Part shown: positions 14,644 through 27,115 of the stretch, piece by piece
How the letters are laid out: every line of letters starts with the position of its first letter
How positions within the stretch are numbered: position 1 is the first letter of the stretch
Source: Thiohalocapsa sp963704155
GTDB taxonomy: Bacteria > Pseudomonadota > Gammaproteobacteria > Chromatiales > Chromatiaceae
DNA length: 64,000 nucleotides
Reading direction: 5' to 3'
NCBI GenBank assembly: GCA_963704155.1
Contig: CAVPHF010000005.1
Span: 116,530 to 180,529 of the forward strand
Made by a program: the position numbers and the translations under genes
Notes under the pieces: generated by a model
Seen by the model: the letters and a program-made list of their open reading frames with translations, nothing else
Database searches by the model: none
What the model was told of the DNA's origin: nothing

Positions 14644-14973
14644 ATGATGCAGCCCAAAGACGCGACCGACAACCAGGCATTCAAGGGCTTCACCAACGAG
14701 GCCTGTCCGTTTTATCCCTGCCACGCGGGCGTGAAGCGCGAATTCAACTGTCTGTTCTGCTACTGCCCGCTGATTGCCTACGCTTGTCCCGGCCCCTATG
14801 AACTCTACACCGACAAACACGGTAACCGGCGTAAGGATTGCACCAACTGCCGTTTGCCGCACGACGGTTATCAGGCATCATGGGCATTCATACAGAAGTG
14901 GTTGGAGCAGCCCAAGATCTGGGACGGGCAGGAGCAGGTCGAGCCCTATCGCCAGGTCCGAACAAAGCGCTGA
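14644..14973 (+). CDS. Cysteine-rich small domain protein (Zn-finger-like, COG2158 type)
   Basis: A 109-residue protein with eight or more Cys in CPFYPCHAG, FNCLFCYCPL, YACPGP and DCTNCRLPHDG. This pattern is that of the small Cys-rich family often seen beside corrinoid genes; a structural metal is likely, but no activity is known. Two adjacent ATG codons (14644, 14647) are possible starts. It is followed after 173 bases by metH on the same strand. I infer a helper role in corrinoid metabolism from neighbourhood only. Confidence 0.75.
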   Translation: MMQPKDATDNQAFKGFTNEACPFYPCHAGVKREFNCLFCYCPLIAYACPGPYELYTDKHGNRRKDCTNCRLPHDGYQASWAFIQKWLEQPKIWDGQEQVEPYRQVRTKR

Positions 14974-15146
14974 GTGTCGTGGCGCGTCGCAACGCCCAGA
15001 GAACGCGGCGCTGCTGCACGCCCCGGCCGAGATCTTTGAGTGCTCTCTCGCAACCACATCTCGGTCGATGACCTTGACGTTGCGCCGGTCGGCCCTTCGC
15101 GGGCCGACCGTGGCACGGCGTCCAGCCCCAACATCCGCGAGTACCC

Positions 15147-18911
<3,765 letters not shown>

Positions 18912-18912
18912 C

Positions 18913-19485
18913 ATGGTTCGCACGCAGCACAGCCAAGCGTCCGCACCCGCCGCCATCCTAGTCACCGGCCCGGCGCGCAGTGGCAAGAGTGAATGGGCGG
19001 AGCGTTTGGCCTTGCAGTGCGCTCGCTCCGTCCTCTATGTCGCGACCGCCCGGGAAGATCCGCAGGACGCCGATTGGAGCGCACGCATCCAGGCTCACCG
19101 GACCCGGCGCCCAACGGAATGGGAAACCCTTTGTGTTCCCGCGGAGCTGGAGTCCGCGATCGAGATGTATTCGGACCCCGACCGATGTCTCTTGGTGGAC
19201 TCGCTCGGCACCTGGGTCGCTAATCTGCTCGAGCTGGAGGAGTCTGCCTGGCAGGACAGGGTTGATCGACTATTGGGCGCGCTGACCGGCTCGCCGGCGC
19301 TCGTGATCCTGGTCGCAGAGGAAACCGGCTGGGGCGTCATCCCGGCCTATCCGCTCGGACGCCAGTTTCGCGATCGCCTCGGCGCACTCACGCGGCGTTT
19401 GGGGCCTTGCTGTGATCAGAGCTACGCGGTCATGGCAGGGCATGTGCTGGAGCTGTCCAGGCTCGGCACGCCATTGGATGTCTGA
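18913..19485 (+). CDS. cobU: Adenosylcobinamide kinase / adenosylcobinamide-phosphate guanylyltransferase
   Basis: A 190-residue bifunctional enzyme (CobU/CobP). It has a P-loop GPARSGKSEWAERLA, the YVATAREDPQD segment, IQAHRTRRPTEWETL with the guanylylated His region, and LLVDSLGTWVANLL as the Walker B-like motif. It phosphorylates adenosylcobinamide and transfers GMP to it, giving the substrate for CobS. It starts one base after the metH stop and is followed three bases later by the btuF-like gene, so these form one operon. Confidence 0.94.
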   Translation: MVRTQHSQASAPAAILVTGPARSGKSEWAERLALQCARSVLYVATAREDPQDADWSARIQAHRTRRPTEWETLCVPAELESAIEMYSDPDRCLLVDSLGTWVANLLELEESAWQDRVDRLLGALTGSPALVILVAEETGWGVIPAYPLGRQFRDRLGALTRRLGPCCDQSYAVMAGHVLELSRLGTPLDV

Positions 19486-19488
19486 GCC

Positions 19489-20478
19489 TTGCGCGCATCG
19501 CTGCTGCCCCGGCCGAACTTGATCTTGCGTCGACTGCTTTCGACTCAGGCTCGCGTGCCGCACCCGAGGCTCCTTGCGGCGGTTTGGCTGCTTGCGCTCG
19601 GGGTGCCAGTCTGGCCGGTCGCGGCCTCGCCAGCCCCGGCCTCAGCTTCGGGTCCAGCATCGCCTCCGGTCCCCGCCCCGGCGCTGCCCACCGTCGTGTC
19701 AACGGATCTCTGTTCGGATTTGCTGTTGCTGAGCGTTGCCGCACCAGAGCAGATTCTGTCGGTATCTCGGCAAAGCCAGAATCCGCGGGTGTCGCCTATT
19801 GCAGAGACGGCGCGTGCGTACCTGCCCAACCGCGGCGGTGTCGAGGATCTGCTCTACCTGAAGCCGGACGTTGCGCTCGTCTACAGCGGCTGGACGGCAA
19901 GGCGACATGCCGATCTCCTGGCAGAGCGGCGTACGCGGCTCATCGCGCTGCCTTACCCGCGGACCTGGCAAGACACGCTGGCCTCAGTGCGCACGATTTC
20001 GGCCCAGATCGGTCGAGCAGCCGAGGGCGAGTTGCGCATCGCGGAGGCCGAGCGCCGGATGAGGGCCTTGGCCAAGCGTCATCGGCCCTATCGGGTGCTC
20101 TATTTGAGACCGAATGGCGGCACGGCGGGCTCCGGCACCTATGTCGACGACGTCTTGTCGCGAATCGGTCTGCGCAACCTCGCCGCGGAGCAGGGCATTT
20201 CTGGCTGGGGCCGCTTCCCGTTGGAGCGGCTGGTGATCGAGCCGCCCGACCTGTTCCTGCTCGGCTATTTCGACGACGGCCAGTCACCAGCCCGATCCGC
20301 ATACGGAAGGCATGCGTTGTTCCAGTCGCTGCTGACAGACACGCCGAGCGTTCGCGTGCCGTCCGAGTATTGGGGCTGCGGCGGACTGGAGCTGGTGCGT
20401 GCGGCGGAGGAGATCGCTTATCGAATCGACCGCGCGATGCATCCCCGCGCGGGCATGTCGCAGCCGCAGAGGCACTGA
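19489..20478 (+). CDS. btuF: Periplasmic corrinoid-binding protein of the BtuF type
   Basis: A 329-residue substrate-binding protein. A hydrophobic signal segment (LLAAVWLLALGVPVWPVAAS) precedes a low-complexity Ala/Pro linker, then PTVVSTDLCSDLLLLSVA and the YLPNRGGVEDLLYLKPDVAL pattern of class III binding proteins; RIGLRNLAAEQGISGWGRFP lies in the second lobe. It delivers B12 or a related corrinoid to the permease. The likely start is TTG at 19489, three bases after cobU. Family members also carry haem and siderophores, so the substrate rests on the context. Confidence 0.82.
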   Translation: MRASLLPRPNLILRRLLSTQARVPHPRLLAAVWLLALGVPVWPVAASPAPASASGPASPPVPAPALPTVVSTDLCSDLLLLSVAAPEQILSVSRQSQNPRVSPIAETARAYLPNRGGVEDLLYLKPDVALVYSGWTARRHADLLAERRTRLIALPYPRTWQDTLASVRTISAQIGRAAEGELRIAEAERRMRALAKRHRPYRVLYLRPNGGTAGSGTYVDDVLSRIGLRNLAAEQGISGWGRFPLERLVIEPPDLFLLGYFDDGQSPARSAYGRHALFQSLLTDTPSVRVPSEYWGCGGLELVRAAEEIAYRIDRAMHPRAGMSQPQRH

Positions 20479-20503
20479 GCGCGCGTTTCCGGCCGGCGAT
20501 GCA

Positions 20504-21517
20504 ATGACACTGATCCCGTCACGGGGCGCGATGGCGCTGAACGTCAGTCTGCCCCTCTTAGTCGTGCTCATGGGCTTGAGTCTTGCCTCGTTGTCCATTG
20601 GTGAGGCGCCGCTCTCCCTCGACGAGGTCATCGGCGGTCTGCTCGGGACAGGTGCGGAAGAGCATCGAATGATCGTCCAGCAAATTCGCCTGCCGCGCGT
20701 GCTCTTGGCTTGGCTGGTCGGTGCGTCGCTCGGGGCGTCGGGCGCTGCCTTGCAGGGTCTGCTGCGCAACCCGCTCGCCGAGCCGGGGCTGCTCGGCATC
20801 TCGTCCAGCGCCGGGCTTGGCGCCGTGCTTACCCTCTATTTCGGAATCACCAGCCTGAGTCTCTGGCTGCTGCCGGCGGCAGCGATGCTGTTCGCCCTGC
20901 TGGCGACTCTGGTGCTCTATCTGTTGACGCGGGCGGGCTCGAGCAATCTCACACTCATCCTGGCCGGGGTCGCGCTGTCGTCGCTGGCGAGTGCGATGAC
21001 CTCGCTTGCCCTGAATTTGGCGCCCAATCCGGGCGATGTACAGGACATCGTGCTTTGGCTGCTCGGCTCGATCAGCGATCGGAGCTTCGCGGACGTCTGG
21101 TTGAGTCTCCCCTTTGTCCTCCTGGGCCTGGGCCTGCTGCTGTCCTGCGCACCGCGGCTGGATCTGCTGGCGCTCGGCGAGGCGGAGGCGAGTAGTCTCG
21201 GGCTGGATCTGGGCCGACTGCGGGGGCTCGTGATCGTCGGCTCCGCCCTCAGCGTCGGCGCGACGGTCGCGGTCAGCGGGGCCATCGGGTTCGTTGGGCT
21301 CGTGGTGCCTCACATGCTGCGTCGTTTCGTCGGCTATCGCCCCGGTCGCCTGCTCATGCCAAGCGCAATCGGCGGCGCCGTGCTGGTGCTGGGCGCAGAC
21401 ATCGCCATCAGACTCATCGGCACGCCACGCGAGCTGATGCTGGGCGTTGTCACTGCCTTGGTAGGATCGCCATTCTTTTTGGCGCTGGTACTGCGCTCGC
21501 GCAGGGACATGCTGTGA
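20504..21517 (+). CDS. btuC: Corrinoid ABC transporter permease (FecCD/BtuC family)
   Basis: A 337-residue, strongly hydrophobic permease with about ten membrane helices. The family motifs RLPRVLLAWLVGASLGASGA, LQGLLRNPLAEPGLLGISSS, and VSGAIGFVGLVVPHMLRRFV with RELMLGVVTALVGSPFF are all clear. The BtuC-type dimer forms the inner-membrane path for corrinoid. It starts 25 bases after btuF and overlaps the ATPase gene by four bases (GTGA). Confidence 0.9.
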   Translation: MTLIPSRGAMALNVSLPLLVVLMGLSLASLSIGEAPLSLDEVIGGLLGTGAEEHRMIVQQIRLPRVLLAWLVGASLGASGAALQGLLRNPLAEPGLLGISSSAGLGAVLTLYFGITSLSLWLLPAAAMLFALLATLVLYLLTRAGSSNLTLILAGVALSSLASAMTSLALNLAPNPGDVQDIVLWLLGSISDRSFADVWLSLPFVLLGLGLLLSCAPRLDLLALGEAEASSLGLDLGRLRGLVIVGSALSVGATVAVSGAIGFVGLVVPHMLRRFVGYRPGRLLMPSAIGGAVLVLGADIAIRLIGTPRELMLGVVTALVGSPFFLALVLRSRRDML

Positions 21518-22314
21518 GCCTGCTCGAGATCGAAGGGCTAGCGGTTAGCATCGGCGGTAAGCGGCTGATCTCCTCGCTGTCATTCGAGGTCGGGGCCGGC
21601 GAGCTGTTCGGCCTGGTCGGTCCGAACGGGGCCGGCAAGAGCACCATCGTTAAGGCCATCGCCCAGCTGCTGTCCTACCAGGGGCGCATTCGCTATCAGG
21701 GTGTCGACCTGGGCGCGCAGTCCGCCCGGCGGCGGGCACGCCGTGTCGCCTACCTCAGCCAGGACGACCGCGTGCAATGGCCGATCTCGGTCCAGGACTT
21801 GGTCGCGCTTGGTCGCCACCCTTACCGTGGCAGCTGGTGGCGTCAGGGATACTCGACGACGGCCGAGGATTCCGCGGCCGTGGAGGCAGCGCTCGAGGCG
21901 ACGGACGTCCTGCACTTAGCCAAGCGCCGCGCCACCGACCTCTCTGGCGGCGAGCGCGCGCGGGCACGGCTGGCACGGGTGCTTGCGGTGGGCGCGCCGC
22001 TCATCCTGGCCGACGAGCCGGTTGCGGCATTGGATCCCAGGCACCAGCTTCAGGTCATGGCCCTGTTGCGGGAGCACTGCCGCGCCGGCGGCAGCCTGGT
22101 TCTCGTGCTGCACGATCTGACATTGGCGAGCCGATTCTGCGACCGACTGCTGTTGATGCAACGGGGACGCTCGGTTGCACAGGGCGCGCCGGGCGAGGTC
22201 CTGAGCCTGGCGAATCTGCGCGAGGTCTACGGCATTCGAGCGGTTGGCGGTGAGCACGACGGCGAGCCCTACCTGTTGCCCTGGGAATGCGACTCGGCGG
22301 CAAGGGAACAGTAG
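21514..22314 (+). CDS. btuD: Corrinoid ABC transporter ATP-binding protein
   Basis: A 266-residue ABC ATPase with Walker A GPNGAGKST, signature LSGGERARARLARVLA, Walker B LILADEP and switch His in VLHDLTLAS. The GTG start overlaps the permease stop, so the three transport genes are translationally coupled. It powers import through the BtuC-like permease. The closest relatives by motif are BtuD/FecE proteins; cobalamin as substrate is inferred from the cobU-btuF-btuC context. Confidence 0.9.
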   Translation: MSLLEIEGLAVSIGGKRLISSLSFEVGAGELFGLVGPNGAGKSTIVKAIAQLLSYQGRIRYQGVDLGAQSARRRARRVAYLSQDDRVQWPISVQDLVALGRHPYRGSWWRQGYSTTAEDSAAVEAALEATDVLHLAKRRATDLSGGERARARLARVLAVGAPLILADEPVAALDPRHQLQVMALLREHCRAGGSLVLVLHDLTLASRFCDRLLLMQRGRSVAQGAPGEVLSLANLREVYGIRAVGGEHDGEPYLLPWECDSAAREQ

Positions 22315-22333
22315 GCAATTGACAGATATCGCC

Positions 22334-22735
22334 CTAACCCGGACCACTGGTCGACAAGCGGGCGATGGCAACGGTCGCGGCCTTGCCGTCGGCGCCGAGG
22401 AAACGTTGCTTGACGACCAGCAGTTCGTGACTGCCTGCCGCGAGCATCGCGGCAGCCTCCGCGACGCTGGCGGTGCCAAGCGCCAGCGCGGGCCGGTTCG
22501 ACGGATGCGGGACCTCGACCGCCGCGAGGGTCTCCGATGGGAAGGCCTTCAGCCGCCAGCCATGTGCCTCCGCCACGGCGCGCACCGCGGGCTCGAGCGC
22601 CTTGCGTTCCTGGGTCGCCAGGACGGCGACCTTGATGCTTTGCTGCGGCAGATGAGCGAGTGCAAGCGCAATGGCGGTCTCAAGCGTTTCACGCGTGATC
22701 CCCCGTTGGCAGCCGACGCCGATGGCCAGTCTCAT
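22334..22735 (-). CDS. cobE: CobE / CbiG C-terminal-domain protein
   Basis: A 133-residue protein starting MRLAIGVGCQRGITRETLET, the usual N-terminus of CobE (same fold as the C-terminal domain of CbiG), with VAVLATQERKALEPAVRAVA and LLVVKQRFLGADGKAATVAI. In late-cobalt pathways CobE is needed around precorrin ring contraction, but its exact chemistry is not firmly known. The frame is open 39 codons upstream; ATG 22735 fits the family. It is divergent from cobB, with only 29 bases between their start codons. Confidence 0.9.
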   Translation of the reverse strand: MRLAIGVGCQRGITRETLETAIALALAHLPQQSIKVAVLATQERKALEPAVRAVAEAHGWRLKAFPSETLAAVEVPHPSNRPALALGTASVAEAAAMLAAGSHELLVVKQRFLGADGKAATVAIARLSTSGPG

Positions 22736-22764
22736 TGTCTTCGTTCTTAGATTCAGGGCAATCA

Positions 22765-24078
22765 ATGAATTCCTTGGCCACGCGGCATTGTCCAGCGCTC
22801 TTTCTAACCGCCTGCTCGTCCGGACAGGGCAAGACGACCTTGGTGGCCGCATTGGCGCGCCATCACCACCGGCAAGGTCTTCGCGTACGGGTGTTCAAGA
22901 CCGGTCCGGATTTTCTCGATCCGATGATCCTAGGCCGCGCCTGCGGCAATGAGGTGGAGCCGCTCGATCTCTGGATGGTCGGCGAGGCCGAGTGTCGGCG
23001 CAAGCTCTACCAGGCGGCGGGCGAAGCCGACCTCATCCTGATCGAGGGCGCCATGGGCCTGTTCGACGGCACGCCGTCTGGCGCCGACCTGGCAGACACC
23101 TTCGATGTGCCGATCGCCGCACTCATCGATGCGCGAGGAATGGGCCAGACCTTCGGCGCCCTCGCGCTTGGCTTGGCCACCTATCGGCCTGGGCTGCGCT
23201 TCGCGGGGGTGCTGGCGAACCAGGTCGCGAGCGAGCGTCACGCCGAGATGATCAGTGCCGGGCTTCCCGCGCGGGTGCCCTATTTGGGCGGACTGCCGCG
23301 ACTGGCGCAAGCGGCACTGCCGAGTCGGCATCTTGGCTTGGTGCAGGCCGCCGAGGTTGCGGATCTCGACCAGCGTCTCGATGCTGCCGCCGACGCCATC
23401 GCCAATACCGCGCTTGCCGAGCTGCCCGAACCGGTTGCCTTTCGATCGTCAGCAGCGCCGGCGAAACCGATGCAGATGCTCGCCGGGCGGCGGATCGCTG
23501 TCGCCAGGGACGCTGCCTTCTCGTTCCTGTACGCGGATAATCTCCGATTGCTGACGGCGATGGGCGCACGGCTCGACTTCTTCTCTCCTCTGCGGGATAC
23601 AGAGGTCGAAGCCGATGCCATCTACCTGCCCGGCGGCTATCCCGAGCTGCACCTCGATCAGCTGAGCGTCAACCTCGGTATCAAGCGTGCGCTCTGCGCC
23701 CATGCCGACGCCGGACGGCCGATCTACGCGGAGTGCGGGGGGATGCTGTACCTGCTCGATCGGCTGCAAGACAAGACTGGACAGGAGACCTCGCTGCTTG
23801 GGCTCTTGCCCGGCACGGGACGCATGCAGCAGCGTCTGGCAGGGCTCGGGATGCAGGCGCTGGACCTCCCAAGCGGGCGGCTGCGGGGGCACAGCTTTCA
23901 CCACTCGACGATGCAGACAACGATCGAGCCGGCCGGATTCGGTATTCGTCAGCGCGATGAACGGTCCGGTGAACCCTTCTACCGGCATGGCTCGCTCCGG
24001 GCGAGCTATCTACATCTCTATTTTCCCTCGGCACCCGAGGCGGCGGCGGCCTTGTTCCTGACCGATCAGCGCTTGTAG
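22765..24078 (+). CDS. cobB: Hydrogenobyrinic/cobyrinic acid a,c-diamide synthase
   Basis: A 437-residue amidotransferase. The P-loop is in LTACSSGQGKTTLVAALARH, followed by GLRVRVFKTGPDFLDPM and LILIEGAMGLFDG of the ATPase half. The C-terminal glutaminase-like half carries the nucleophile Cys324 in AECGGMLYLL and the final GHSFHHSTMQ. It amidates the a and c side chains, normally before cobalt insertion in the CobB branch. ATG 22765 is preferred over a TTG at 22735 because the family N-terminus begins shortly before PALFLTACSSGQ. Confidence 0.94.
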   Translation: MNSLATRHCPALFLTACSSGQGKTTLVAALARHHHRQGLRVRVFKTGPDFLDPMILGRACGNEVEPLDLWMVGEAECRRKLYQAAGEADLILIEGAMGLFDGTPSGADLADTFDVPIAALIDARGMGQTFGALALGLATYRPGLRFAGVLANQVASERHAEMISAGLPARVPYLGGLPRLAQAALPSRHLGLVQAAEVADLDQRLDAAADAIANTALAELPEPVAFRSSAAPAKPMQMLAGRRIAVARDAAFSFLYADNLRLLTAMGARLDFFSPLRDTEVEADAIYLPGGYPELHLDQLSVNLGIKRALCAHADAGRPIYAECGGMLYLLDRLQDKTGQETSLLGLLPGTGRMQQRLAGLGMQALDLPSGRLRGHSFHHSTMQTTIEPAGFGIRQRDERSGEPFYRHGSLRASYLHLYFPSAPEAAAALFLTDQRL

Positions 24079-24214
24079 GCGATGACTGTCGACGGCTGCA
24101 GCAGCTCTGGGTCCTATTCTCGGGAGACACTGCTAGAGAGCCGAAACGGCCGCGCACAAAGCTGTCGGCGTGTTCCACTTGGCGGTCACTTCCGGTTCCA
24201 GCCACCGTCACGCG

Positions 24215-25435
24215 TTACTGGGAGCCGGCGGGCTTGATGGCGGTCAGGATAGTCACTGGCATGGCAGTGCGCCAGCCGTCGAAACGACCGAGGGGGCTCG
24301 CCTGTGCAACGGACAGCCGGGTCAGCTCGCCGCCGATACGCGCGCGCAACGCGACCAGCAGTGCTTCGCTCTGGAGGGTGACGGCATTGGCGACCATGCG
24401 GCCTCCGGGCTTGAGGGCTTGCCAGCAGTGCTCGGGCACGCCTTCGATGGTGAGACCACCGCCGATGAAGATCGCGTCCGGCTGCTCGAGACCCTGCAGA
24501 GCAGCCGGCGCCGGCCCGGCGATCAGTTTCAGATCCGGTACACCGAGAGTCGCCCGGTTGCGCTCGATGAACGCGCGTCGCTCCGCGTTCGGCTCAATGG
24601 CGATGGCGCGACAGCCGTCGTCGGCACGCATCCACTCGATCCCGATCGATCCGCTGCCGGCGCCGACGTCCCACAGCAGCTCACCGGGCAAGGGTGCGAG
24701 TCGCGCGAGCGTGGCGGCGCGCAGATCGCGCTTGGTGAGCTGACCGTCGTGCTCGAAGGCATCGTCCGGTAAGGCACCGCGGCGGGAGAGCGGGCGCGTA
24801 CCCGGGCTCGGGCGGCAGTCGATCGCGACCAGGTTGAGCGCGGCGCAGTCGCGAGCGGTCCATGTGCGGGCGGTCGCGCGCTGCCGATGCTCGGCGGCGC
24901 CGCCGAGCCGCTCGAACAGGGTCAGTTCACTGTCGCCGTAGCCGCGTGTGACGAGCAACTCGGCGAGCTGTTGCGGCGTGTCGCCATCCGCAGAAAGCAC
25001 CAGCAGCCGCGCGCCGGGCGCGAGATGGAGAGAGACGCGCTCGAGCGGTCGCCCGTGCGACGGAATCACCCGGAGATCCTGCAGCGGCCAGCCCAAGCGC
25101 GCGGCCGCCAGTGAGACCGATGAGGGCGCCGGGAGAATACGCATCTCCGCCGCGGGCAGGCGCTTGGCGAGGCTGCCGCCGATACCGAACAGCATCGGAT
25201 CGCCACTGGCGAGCACGCAGACCGGACTCCCGCGATGTGCCAGCAGCTGCTCGTAGGCGGCCTTGAAGGGGCTGGGCCAGGCGTGCCGCGCTTGGCCGAT
25301 GCGCTCGGGCACCATCGCTAGGTGACGCGCCCCGCCGAAGAGCACATGGGCTTCAACGATGGCGTCGCGCGCGGGTCGGCCGAGCGCATCGAGTCCGTCT
25401 TCGCCGATCCCGACGATCGTCAGCCAGGCTAGCAT
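24215..25435 (-). CDS. cobL: Precorrin-6Y C5,15-methyltransferase (decarboxylating), CbiE-CbiT fusion
   Basis: A 406-residue fusion. The N-terminal CbiE-like methylase (about 1-200) begins MLAWLTIVGIGEDGLDALGR and has SGDPMLFGIGGSLAKRL. The C-terminal CbiT-like Rossmann methylase (about 215-400) shows GELLWDVGAGSGSIGIEWMR and IEPNAERRAFI. CobL methylates C5 and C15 and decarboxylates the C12 acetate of precorrin-6B. A longer open frame exists upstream, but the start at 25435 fits the family. It converges with cobB and diverges from cobH. Confidence 0.94.
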   Translation of the reverse strand: MLAWLTIVGIGEDGLDALGRPARDAIVEAHVLFGGARHLAMVPERIGQARHAWPSPFKAAYEQLLAHRGSPVCVLASGDPMLFGIGGSLAKRLPAAEMRILPAPSSVSLAAARLGWPLQDLRVIPSHGRPLERVSLHLAPGARLLVLSADGDTPQQLAELLVTRGYGDSELTLFERLGGAAEHRQRATARTWTARDCAALNLVAIDCRPSPGTRPLSRRGALPDDAFEHDGQLTKRDLRAATLARLAPLPGELLWDVGAGSGSIGIEWMRADDGCRAIAIEPNAERRAFIERNRATLGVPDLKLIAGPAPAALQGLEQPDAIFIGGGLTIEGVPEHCWQALKPGGRMVANAVTLQSEALLVALRARIGGELTRLSVAQASPLGRFDGWRTAMPVTILTAIKPAGSQ

Positions 25436-25754
25436 TCGAGCAAGCGCGAGGAGACCGAGGTTGTGGCGCTGAGGGCCGGAATTCGCAGCGGCGATGGCCG
25501 GCGGACGGCATCGGTGAACAGCTTGGGCGCGGGAAGGATCAAGTCGCTGTGTTGTCTTGGTCGTGGCGACCCCTCGCCCGGCGCACAGGCCGAAGGCAGG
25601 GTAACGCGGTGGTTGAATGAATTGATAAGGGATTATACTGAGCTGCTTGTTGCGGCGAACCCCTCCTCCTTTTTCCAGCGTTCCGGCCACACCCTCGACG
25701 CGGTTAGCTTGCTGACACGTGCGATTCGATGCTGCCGTGTGACAGAGACAGTCC
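25436..25754. other. Divergent intergenic region cobL / cobH
   Basis: About 320 bases with no supported gene. It contains the candidate promoter at 25613-25639. I found no cobalamin riboswitch core (no B12 box, no conserved pseudoknot segments). Confidence 0.55.
25613..25639 (+). promoter_or_regulatory. Candidate promoter of cobH-cobI-cobJ
   Basis: TTGAAT (25613-25618) and TATACT (25634-25639) lie in a locally AT-rich stretch 115 bases before cobH. The 15-base spacer is short for sigma-70, so the -35 assignment is weak while the -10 is good. Confidence 0.4.
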
Positions 25755-26381
25755 ATGATCGACTACATTCGTGATGCGCATGACATCTACCGTCAATCCT
25801 TCGCCATCATTCGTGCGGAGGCGGATCTGGAGCGCATACCGGAGGATCTGAAGGCATTGGCCGTGCGCGTGATCCACGCCTGCGGTATGCCCGAGGTGAT
25901 CGAGGATCTGCGATTCTCGGAGGGCGCGGGGCAGTCCGGTCGCGCCGCCATGGAGGCAGGCGCACCTATCCTGTGCGACAGCCGCATGGTCTCCGAGGGC
26001 ATCACACGGGCACGCTTGCCCGCGGCCAACGAGGTCATCTGTACCCTGCATGATCCGAGCGTGCCGGCGCTGGCGAAGGCGATCGGCAACACGCGCAGCG
26101 CCGCGGCGATGGAGCTTTGGCGACCGCGGCTGGAGGGGGCGGTCGTGGTCGTGGGCAATGCACCGACCGCCCTGTTTCGCCTGCTGGAGATGCTCGACGA
26201 GGGGGCGCCCAGACCAGCGCTCATCCTCGGCTTTCCAGTTGGCTTCGTCGGCGCTGCCGAGTCCAAGGACGCGCTCGCCGAGGACAGCCGGGGCGTGCCT
26301 TTCGTCACGCTGCGCGGGCGCCGTGGCGGCAGCGCCATGGCCGTGGCCGCCGTGAATGCGCTCGGCCGTGAGCCCTCCTGA
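25755..26381 (+). CDS. cobH: Precorrin-8X methylmutase
   Basis: A 208-residue protein with the family pattern: MIDYIRDAHDIYRQSFAIIR, VRVIHACGMPEVIEDLRFS containing the catalytic His, ILCDSRMVSEGI, VVGNAPTALFRLLEML and FPVGFVGAAESKDAL. It moves the methyl group from C11 to C12, giving hydrogenobyrinic acid in the CobH branch. It is first of a three-gene operon, five bases before cobI. Confidence 0.96.
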   Translation: MIDYIRDAHDIYRQSFAIIRAEADLERIPEDLKALAVRVIHACGMPEVIEDLRFSEGAGQSGRAAMEAGAPILCDSRMVSEGITRARLPAANEVICTLHDPSVPALAKAIGNTRSAAAMELWRPRLEGAVVVVGNAPTALFRLLEMLDEGAPRPALILGFPVGFVGAAESKDALAEDSRGVPFVTLRGRRGGSAMAVAAVNALGREPS

Positions 26382-26386
26382 GCGTC

Positions 26387-27115
26387 ATGGCTGAAGGGCG
26401 TTTGCTTGGTCTGGGCGTTGGCCCGGGCGATCCGGAGTTGATTACACTGAAGGCGCTGCGCTATCTGCGCGAGGCGCCGGTGGTCGCCTACTATCTCGGC
26501 AAGGCGAAAAAGGGCAATGCGCTCACCAGCGTGATGCCGCACCTGCGCTCGGACCAGATCCGCTTGCCTTTGATCTATCCCGTCACCGGCAAGAAGCCGG
26601 AGCCGCCCTACGACTACGAGGGCGTGATGCGCGCCTTCTATGACGAGGCGGCGGAGCTGGTCGCGGCGCACCTGAGCGCCGGCCGCGATGTTGCCGCGCT
26701 CTGCGAGGGCGATCCCTTCTTCTACGGTTCTTTCATGTACCTGCATGACCGTCTGGCCGACCGTTTCGAGACCGAGGTAGTCCCAGGCGTCTGTTCTGTC
26801 GTTGCCAGTGCATCGGTGCTGCGCACGCCATTGGTCTACCGAGACCAGCGTCTGCAGGTCTTGGCCGGGACACTGCCCGAAGCGACCTTGCGGGAGATGC
26901 TGTTCGGCGTCGAGGCGGCGGCCATCATGAAGCTGGGCAGCAACTTCGACAAGGTCCGCCGCGTCATCTCCGACCTCGGGCTCGGCGACCGGGCGCTCTA
27001 CATCGAGCGCGCGACCATGGAAGGCGAGCGCATTCGGCCGCTGGCAGAGGTCGCGCCCGAGGAGGTGCCGTACTTCTCAATGGTGCTCATTCCCGGCGAG
27101 CGGTGGCGGGGCTGA
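26387..27115 (+). CDS. cobI: Precorrin-2 C20-methyltransferase
   Basis: A 242-residue tetrapyrrole methylase beginning MAEGRLLGLGVGPGDPELIT. The SAM-site loops are LCEGDPFFYGSFMYLHDRL and VVPGVCSVVASASVLRTPLV; AAIMKLGSNFDKVRRVISDL is CobI/CbiL-like. It methylates precorrin-2 at C20 to precorrin-3A. Its TGA overlaps the cobJ ATG (TGATG), so the two are translationally coupled. Confidence 0.95.
   Translation: MAEGRLLGLGVGPGDPELITLKALRYLREAPVVAYYLGKAKKGNALTSVMPHLRSDQIRLPLIYPVTGKKPEPPYDYEGVMRAFYDEAAELVAAHLSAGRDVAALCEGDPFFYGSFMYLHDRLADRFETEVVPGVCSVVASASVLRTPLVYRDQRLQVLAGTLPEATLREMLFGVEAAAIMKLGSNFDKVRRVISDLGLGDRALYIERATMEGERIRPLAEVAPEEVPYFSMVLIPGERWRG

Noticed and set aside
14974..15146. Possible SAH riboswitch upstream of metH
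   Set aside because: GTCGCAACG and GGCGCTG-like pieces occur, but not in the order or spacing of the known SAH aptamer. Only a plain hairpin around CGGTCGGCCC / GGGCCGACCG is evident.
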